Of a stretch of DNA of 57,404 nt, positions 52,569 to 57,404 are shown piece after piece. Each line of letters begins with the position of its first letter. The stretch's first letter is position 1. The notes under the pieces are model-generated. The model was given only the letters and a program-made list of their open reading frames with translations. It had not been told where the DNA came from and made no database searches. Source of the stretch: Deferrivibrio essentukiensis (lineage in GTDB: Bacteria; Chrysiogenota; Deferribacteres; Deferribacterales; Deferrivibrionaceae); contig NZ_JAJAFU010000016.1 in the NCBI RefSeq assembly GCF_020480685.1, positions 1-57,404 on the forward strand, written 5' to 3'. The position numbers were made by a program, and so were the translations under genes.

Positions 52569-54587
52569 TTAAATAGTATATTTTTTAATTATCGAATTTA
52601 GTTCTTCGGCTATTTTTTCTATTTCACCAGAAAGTCCCACAATACTTTCGATAATGGCACCATTTTCCTCAGCACTTTTTGAAATATTTGTAATAGAAGA
52701 TGCCACCATACTTATAGCCACATTAAGCTCTTCAGCCATCCTTTGAATAGGCATCATTGAATTTACAGCCACCTCCAAATCATTGGTAGCCAAATTAAAA
52801 CTCTCGCCAACCGCACTTATCTCATCTGAGCCTTTTTCTATATTTCTTATTCCCATATCAACTACATTGACAACTTCATCAACACTTCTTTGAATCACGT
52901 TAACTTTTTCTGATATATCTTTAGTAGAAAACGCTGTCTTCTCTGCCAATTTTCTAACTTCATCGGCTACCACTGCAAATCCACGTCCATGCTCACCTGC
53001 ACGGGCTGCCTCAATCGCGGCGTTAAGTGCAAGGAGGTTTGTCTGGTCAGCAATATCCATTATCAGCTTGATAATATCATTTATCTCATCACTGGATTTT
53101 TTCAAATTCATCAAGCTTGCAGATGCCTCGGAAAATTCACCTACTATCCTTCTTATATTATCAATCGACTCCTGAAGCCCCTTATTACCATTAAGTATTT
53201 CACCTTTAGTAATATTTACATTACTTACACTTTCCTGTATATTCATTTCAATCTCTTCGGATGTACTTGACATCTCTTCGGCTGCAGTTGCTGTCTGATT
53301 TATCTCTTCATTGATATTAATTGTAGACATTTTCATCTCTTCCATACCGTTTAAAGATTGATGACTTACTTCAAGCATAGAGTTTGAAAAAGTTGCTATT
53401 TTTTCAATCATCGTTTTTAAACTGTTTTTCATCTCATTTATAGATTTTGTTAATATTGCAAGCTCATCTTTTTGACTTTCTGACACTTCTAAATCTTCAA
53501 TATTCAATCTGCCATCAATTATATCTTTAGCTACTTTCGTAATTTTTATAACGGGGGAAGAAATCCGATTTGCAGAAACAATCCCTACTACCAACGATAA
53601 AATTATGGCAACTAAAATCGCAATTACAGAAAAATATCTGCTTTTGTCAGAAATTGAGCCAATAGTTGTCAAACTTTTTTCAAAATTTTTCTGGGCTAAA
53701 TCCAATTGCTGCACTACATATTTATCTAAACTTTGTATATTCCCTTCCATTTTCATAGTCATATCATTTAAAGAAAACTGTAGGTTTACTAATCTCATAT
53801 ACTTATTATACATCTCATCAATCAGAGGTTTTAACTCTTCATTAGTTTTTATAATATTTTCAAGTCTTTCCCTATTCTTTACATCGGTCAATCTTTCTGG
53901 AGTTATATCTTGATATTTTTTACCGTCAAGAATTGACTTGGCCTTCAAAACCATAGCTTTAGAATAACTATTCATTGAAAGCTGAGCATCTTCTATCTCA
54001 TACTCATCAGTCTGAGTCAGCATATAATTTGCATAAACTTTAAGCTGTAAGTCATCTTCCATAATAGTGTTAAGAAGACTTAACGTGCCAGTTTTATCTG
54101 TAGGCATAGTCTTTAGTAGAATCTCCACATAACCTTTAATCCTTCTGTAAAGGTCATCTATTTTTAAAGCTACACCATCTACTTCTTTTTTGATTGTAAG
54201 ATATTCCTTCTTACTGTTCACCATTTGCTCTATTGTTTCTTTTAACTGCCTCAGCTCATTCTCCAATCTCAGAGATATTTTGGGATTTGTATTTTTTATA
54301 GATAGTACAAGCTTTCCCAAATTCTGATTTACACTTTTTATATTTTCAAATTCTTTATCAAGCTTTTCAAGGTCACTTTCAGTCAGTATAGCGCTTAATA
54401 TATTTGCAGCCTTTAAAAAACCGATATCAAAGTTTGAAATGTCTGTTAACAGCCTATTGTTAATGGTAATATCTTTATTAATAAAGTTTTTAATCTTAGA
54501 AAAATACCCTAACGTTACCATACCAAAAACAACAATAATTAAAGTAATGATTAAATAAGATAAAACTAACTTGAGTTTAATATTCAT
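52569..54587 (-). CDS. Methyl-accepting chemotaxis protein
   Basis: A 672-residue receptor. The first membrane helix is at residues 8-28, a long helical periplasmic domain runs to about 315, the second helix ([20 protein letters not shown]) lies near 322-341, HAMP follows to about 395, and a cytoplasmic signalling domain has its hairpin tip [21 protein letters not shown] near residue 520, followed by [16 protein letters not shown]. It should pass a ligand signal to CheA/CheW. The ligand is unknown. It is a single-gene unit with its own terminator. Confidence 0.95.
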   Translation of the reverse strand: MNIKLKLVLSYLIITLIIVVFGMVTLGYFSKIKNFINKDITINNRLLTDISNFDIGFLKAANILSAILTESDLEKLDKEFENIKSVNQNLGKLVLSIKNTNPKISLRLENELRQLKETIEQMVNSKKEYLTIKKEVDGVALKIDDLYRRIKGYVEILLKTMPTDKTGTLSLLNTIMEDDLQLKVYANYMLTQTDEYEIEDAQLSMNSYSKAMVLKAKSILDGKKYQDITPERLTDVKNRERLENIIKTNEELKPLIDEMYNKYMRLVNLQFSLNDMTMKMEGNIQSLDKYVVQQLDLAQKNFEKSLTTIGSISDKSRYFSVIAILVAIILSLVVGIVSANRISSPVIKITKVAKDIIDGRLNIEDLEVSESQKDELAILTKSINEMKNSLKTMIEKIATFSNSMLEVSHQSLNGMEEMKMSTININEEINQTATAAEEMSSTSEEIEMNIQESVSNVNITKGEILNGNKGLQESIDNIRRIVGEFSEASASLMNLKKSSDEINDIIKLIMDIADQTNLLALNAAIEAARAGEHGRGFAVVADEVRKLAEKTAFSTKDISEKVNVIQRSVDEVVNVVDMGIRNIEKGSDEISAVGESFNLATNDLEVAVNSMMPIQRMAEELNVAISMVASSITNISKSAEENGAIIESIVGLSGEIEKIAEELNSIIKKYTI

Positions 54588-54747
54588 AACACACTCCCAA
54601 CAATAAATTACTCTGCCCTTTACGGATAGTTAAATACACCTTTATATCGTCAATTTCAATACTTTCTTTAAGAAAATATAGAAGTTATTGTTCACTTTAA
54701 AACATAAACTACTTGAATTTATGTTCTTTACAATATACCATTTTGTC

Positions 54748-55368
54748 ATGAAAAATAATTTTAAGCCCAAAAATAAAGTGCTTGCAATAGTTGCAAGCCC
54801 AAGAAAAGGTGGCAACTCTGAAATCATTGCTGATTTATTTATTAAAGGTGTAAGAGCACTAAATCTGGAAGATGAAACCATAAATATCACAGATTTAAAG
54901 TTTTCTTCTTGTGTAGGATGCGAATCATGCAGAAAAGACAACGTATGCAAAAGATTTAATGATGATATGACAAGCATTTACAAAAAGATAATAGATTCTA
55001 AAGGTCTTCTTTTGGTTTCTCCGTTCTATAATTATAATATTACAGCATGGATGAAAGCATTCTTAGACAGACTATACTGCTTTTACGATTTTGAGTTGCC
55101 AAGGCCTGGAAGATGGGGAAGTAAATTATCAAATCAAAACAGGCTTGCTGTAACTGCTTCAGTGTGCGAGCAACTTGATGAGGAAGATATAAACTTTACA
55201 CTAAGTGCAATGGATAAGCCTATGCAAGCTTTAGGCTATAAAGTCGTAAAAAATATAAAAGTATTAGGTTCTTTTGAAAAAAAGAGCATAATAAAAAACA
55301 AAAAAATATTGGATGAAATTGAAGCAGCCGGAAAAGAATTAGCTGAAAAATTGTTAACTAACTATTAG
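54748..55368 (+). CDS. NADPH-dependent FMN reductase / iron-sulfur flavoprotein-like
   Basis: A 206-residue flavodoxin-fold protein. The FMN phosphate loop is VLAIVASPRKGGNSEIIADL, and CVGCESCRKDNVC near residue 52 is a compact Cys group like that of iron-sulfur flavoproteins. SPFYNYNITAWMKAFLDR marks the flavin-binding part. It probably moves electrons from NAD(P)H to quinones or other acceptors. The start is uncertain: the ATG at 54748 gives the usual family start, but no clear binding site precedes it, and the frame is open from 54688. It is first in a unit with tautomerase and nitroreductase genes. Confidence 0.83.
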   Translation: MKNNFKPKNKVLAIVASPRKGGNSEIIADLFIKGVRALNLEDETINITDLKFSSCVGCESCRKDNVCKRFNDDMTSIYKKIIDSKGLLLVSPFYNYNITAWMKAFLDRLYCFYDFELPRPGRWGSKLSNQNRLAVTASVCEQLDEEDINFTLSAMDKPMQALGYKVVKNIKVLGSFEKKSIIKNKKILDEIEAAGKELAEKLLTNY

Positions 55369-55377
55369 GAGTCAAAA

Positions 55378-55776
55378 ATGCCACATCTACAATTTGAATT
55401 TAATTTCAAAATTTCAAAAGATGAAAAGGAATCCTTTTCTAAAAAAATCATGGCAATTTTTTCTGAAGTTATGGACACAGGGACTGGTCATATTGGCATA
55501 ACTATAAGGGAATTTGAAAAGGGCTCACTTTTGATGGGCAGAATGAAAAATATTGATGAAAAGGTTGCTTTTATTAATGCTGATATTAGGGAAGGGAGAA
55601 CCTTTGAGCAAAGAAGGCAACTTGCCTTAAAGTTTATGGATGAAATATACAACACATTTTCCGTGCCAAAAGAAAATATGTATCTTGTATTTACAGAACA
55701 TAAAGGGGATGACTTTAATTTATATGAAAAAACACTGAAAAATTGGAAACCAGAGGAGGACCCTTTAAATGATTGA
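55378..55776 (+). CDS. Tautomerase-superfamily (MIF-like) protein
   Basis: A 132-residue small protein beginning M-P-H-L-Q-F-E-F, with the catalytic Pro exposed after Met removal, as in MIF and CHMI-type tautomerases. The length suits the one-subunit, two-beta-alpha-beta form that makes trimers. It should catalyse keto-enol shifts on an aromatic or hydroxy-acid substrate. TAGGAG precedes the ATG by 7 nt. It lies 9 nt after the flavoprotein gene and overlaps the nitroreductase by 8 nt. Confidence 0.8.
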   Translation: MPHLQFEFNFKISKDEKESFSKKIMAIFSEVMDTGTGHIGITIREFEKGSLLMGRMKNIDEKVAFINADIREGRTFEQRRQLALKFMDEIYNTFSVPKENMYLVFTEHKGDDFNLYEKTLKNWKPEEDPLND

Positions 55777-56290
55777 AATTTTAAGAAAAAGAAGGAGTGT
55801 AAGAAGCTTTTTACCTAAAAATATTGAAGCTGAAAAACTGGAAATTTTAAAAGAGGCCGCACTTAGGGCTCCTACATCAAGAAATATCAACCCAACCGAG
55901 TTTATTATTGTCATAAACAAATCAATTTTGGAAAAATTGAGTAAGGTGAAAGCTCATGGAGCAGAGTTTTTAAGCAAATCTAATGTAGCTTTTGTAGTAA
56001 TTGGCAATACCGACAAATCAGACACCTGCATTGAAGATTGCTCTATCGCTTCCATAATAATTCAACTTACTGCTGAAAGTTTAGGGCTTGGAAGCTGTTG
56101 GGCTCAAATAAGATTACGATATGATGAAAATAAAAACTTAGCTGAGAACAACGTAAGAAAAATATTAAATATTCCTGACAACTATCTTATCGAATCAATT
56201 ATTGGAATTGGGTATCCTGCAAGCAAACCAAAACCGATAGATTACTCAAAGTTACAACAAAGCAGAATTCATGAAGAAAGCTTTAATTAA
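55769..56290 (+). CDS. Nitroreductase-family flavoprotein
   Basis: A 173-residue FMN enzyme. RKRRSVRSFLPKNI at the start and APTSRNINPTEFIIV near residue 33 are the FMN-binding motifs; AESLGLGSCWAQIR near 110 and IIGIGYPASKPKP near 148 complete the fold. It reduces nitro, quinone or flavin-type substrates with NAD(P)H. GAGGAGG lies within the end of the tautomerase gene, 7-8 nt before the ATG, so the two are coupled. Confidence 0.88.
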   Translation: MIEILRKRRSVRSFLPKNIEAEKLEILKEAALRAPTSRNINPTEFIIVINKSILEKLSKVKAHGAEFLSKSNVAFVVIGNTDKSDTCIEDCSIASIIIQLTAESLGLGSCWAQIRLRYDENKNLAENNVRKILNIPDNYLIESIIGIGYPASKPKPIDYSKLQQSRIHEESFN

Positions 56291-56572
56291 ATACAAAATA
56301 TTGTTAGTTTGACATTTTTGGTATCGTCCCGTTTCCACATAAGAATTTAGTATTATGAATAGGAAAAATTAAATAACCTCTGAGTTTGGTAGTTTAAAAG
56401 ATAATTCATCACTGAGCACACGGAGGGACAAGGAGAAAAATATTTAAGCTTTAAAAATAATAAAATAAAAGCTCTTTGCGATACTCTGTATCCTTGGTGA
56501 TTTAAAAAAGACAAAAGTCAAATCATATAGTTCAAAATTACAAAAGACAGGCGACTATAGAATTTTTTTGGT
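56291..56572. other. Intergenic region with an imperfect long inverted repeat
   Basis: No gene was seen. ATCACTGAGCACACGGAG at 56408-56425 pairs imperfectly with CTCTGTATCCTTGGTGAT at 56484-56501. These resemble the CTCTGTGGTT and CTCTGCGTCC end modules of the dispersed repeats, placed here in inverted order about 120 bases after the nitroreductase stop. Confidence 0.5.
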
Positions 56573-56947
56573 TTGACAAAAGTCTATGGTTCTTATAAAT
56601 TAAGAATAAAACCAGAACAAATCCGTTCGATGGAGGAAAGATTTGGCAGAGAAAACCTCGAAAAAATCCTTAGAGAAGCAGACATCACTGGGAAAATCGA
56701 CGGGCTCACAAAAGGACAAGCGGATTACCTTTTGCGGTTCAGTACTATTGACAGACTCAGAAATAGAATATTTAAAGCAAGACCTGAGGATGTCGTACAA
56801 GATATTGGACATATTAGAAAGCAAGCAGACGCAAGATTAAAACTTAATCCGTCAGACATATACCACCCAAAAGACTGGGAATCTTTCGACCCAGAACAGG
56901 CAAGACAGTATCTCGAACAACAAAAAAACAAATTATTTGCCAAATAA
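56573..56947 (+). CDS. Hypothetical protein or remnant, up to 124 residues
   Basis: An open frame coding for a charged, soluble, helical protein (RFGRENLEKILREADITGKI, then DRLRNRIFKARPEDVVQDIG) that I do not recognise. The frame opens at a TTG at 56573; the first in-frame ATG is at 56630. Neither has a clear ribosome binding site, so this may be the end of a truncated gene. Its base composition is less AT-rich than the flanks, and it sits beside a tRNA-Leu gene and a second CRISPR array, a common place for acquired DNA. The function is unknown. Confidence 0.45.
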   Translation: MTKVYGSYKLRIKPEQIRSMEERFGRENLEKILREADITGKIDGLTKGQADYLLRFSTIDRLRNRIFKARPEDVVQDIGHIRKQADARLKLNPSDIYHPKDWESFDPEQARQYLEQQKNKLFAK

Positions 56948-57032
56948 CCAGTGCATTTAGCCCGCTTTTTTCTGCTAACGAATTGCTAACAAAACTTACC
57001 TAAAATTGCTAATTTTTAACTATTTTTAACGG

Positions 57033-57061
57033 TTGACAATTTCAATGAAAAAGTATATAAG
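57033..57061 (+). promoter_or_regulatory. Promoter of tRNA-Leu
   Basis: TTGACA at 57033-57038 and TATAAG at 57056-57061 have a 17-base spacer, close to the vegetative consensus, 30 bases before the tRNA. Confidence 0.75.
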
Positions 57062-57090
57062 CGTCTGAAATTCAAGAGTTTCTTATATTT

Positions 57091-57175
57091 GCCGGAGTGG
57101 CGGAATTGGCAGACGCACCGGACTCAAAATCCGGCGGGCTAATCACCCGTGGGGGTTCGAGTCCCCCCTCCGGCA
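57091..57175 (+). tRNA. tRNA-Leu (CAA anticodon)
   Basis: The 85 nt fold as a class II tRNA: acceptor GCCGGAG/CTCCGGC, anticodon stem CCGGA/TCCGG with loop CTCAAAA (anticodon CAA), long variable arm (CGGGC...CCCG region) and T-arm GGGGGTTCGAGTCCCCC. The discriminator is A, as required for leucine. The 3' CCA is not encoded. Confidence 0.97.
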
Positions 57176-57272
57176 TTTTGTTATGTTCAAAAAAAACTCC
57201 GTGTTCGTAAATTTTCATACAAAATTAACATCTTATTAGAGAATTCTAATTGTTTTTGCCATATAAAGATTG

Positions 57273-57404
57273 GTTTCAATGCCTTAGAGGTAGGGTCGAA
57301 ATAAAAATCCCAAATAATTACAAATACAAAAGAATTATAGTTTCAATGCCTTAGAGGTAGGGTCGAAATTGATTGCAGTCTGACTCAGAAAAAATTCCGT
57401 ATGG
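57273..57404. CRISPR. CRISPR array 2, cut by the window end
   Basis: Two identical 30-nt repeats (start GTTTCAATGCCTTAGAGG, end TAGGGTCGAAAT) at 57273-57302 and 57340-57369 enclose a 37-nt spacer, and a further 35 nt of a second spacer runs to the window edge. The reverse complement ends GGCATTGAAAC, the usual 3' end of type I-B/III-like 30-nt repeats, so transcription is probably on the minus strand and this is the trailer end. The repeat is unrelated to that of array 1. No cas gene is visible before it; they may lie to the right. Confidence 0.88.

Overview
The window is AT-rich (about one third G+C by eye), with long same-strand gene runs, tight gene overlaps and AGGAGG-type ribosome binding sites. 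The gene set suits an anaerobic, motile, respiring Gram-negative bacterium: a Tat-exported molybdopterin thiosulfate/polysulfide reductase, MqnA of the futalosine menaquinone route, a methyl-accepting chemotaxis protein, class I fructose-1,6-bisphosphatase, a Znu-type metal importer and redox-active C-GCAxxG-C-C and nitroreductase proteins. My best guess is a Deferribacterota-like organism. That is inference from gene content, not from a marker gene.

Layout. 1-2.1 kb: small membrane proteins and a coiled-coil lipoprotein. 2.6-3.3 kb: a 9-repeat CRISPR array (36-nt repeat) with no cas genes. 3.6-8.1 kb: sbcC-sbcD. 8.5-15.3 kb: an accessory zone with an endonuclease/exonuclease/phosphatase protein, two coupled small unknown genes, a tRNA 3'-end fragment that looks like an att scar, an AAA-ATPase/PD-(D/E)XK protein, a YecA/SEC-C protein and a decayed type I restriction locus (frameshifted HsdR joined to a specificity-domain tail). 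15.9-19.9 kb: a three-gene Mo-reductase operon ending in a terminator. 19.9-23.6 kb: moxR - DUF58 - transglutaminase. 23.9-26.8 kb: znuA-znuC-znuB-Fur-family regulator behind a palindromic candidate operator. 27.2-31.1 kb: a seven-gene run including engB, a DHH phosphoesterase and yjbQ. 31.1-38.2 kb: an ion-homeostasis cluster with an RCK/USP regulator, a CPA2 antiporter, a cNMP-CBS-DUF294 protein, two MscS channels and an SspB-like ClpXP adaptor. 43.9-38.2 kb (minus strand): DtxR-type regulator, hydrolase, proC, TetR, AspT-like transporter, mntP, mqnA. 52.2-43.9 kb (minus strand): peptide-ABC ATPase, cysS, sugar epimerase, fbp, nfo, a cysteine hydrolase, a two-domain kinase and a metallo-beta-lactamase protein. 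52.5-56.3 kb: a chemotaxis receptor, then a flavin reductase-tautomerase-nitroreductase operon. 57.1 kb: tRNA-Leu(CAA). From 57.27 kb: a second CRISPR array with a different 30-nt repeat, cut by the window end.

The most unusual signals are not protein-coding. (1) A family of long modular intergenic repeats lies, at each clear site, just after the 3' end of a gene or array and reads in the same sense as it. (2) The two spacers at the inferred leader end of the first CRISPR array overlap by 20 nt, so they come from one short stretch of one target. (3) There is a tRNA 3'-end scar and a restriction locus caught in decay.
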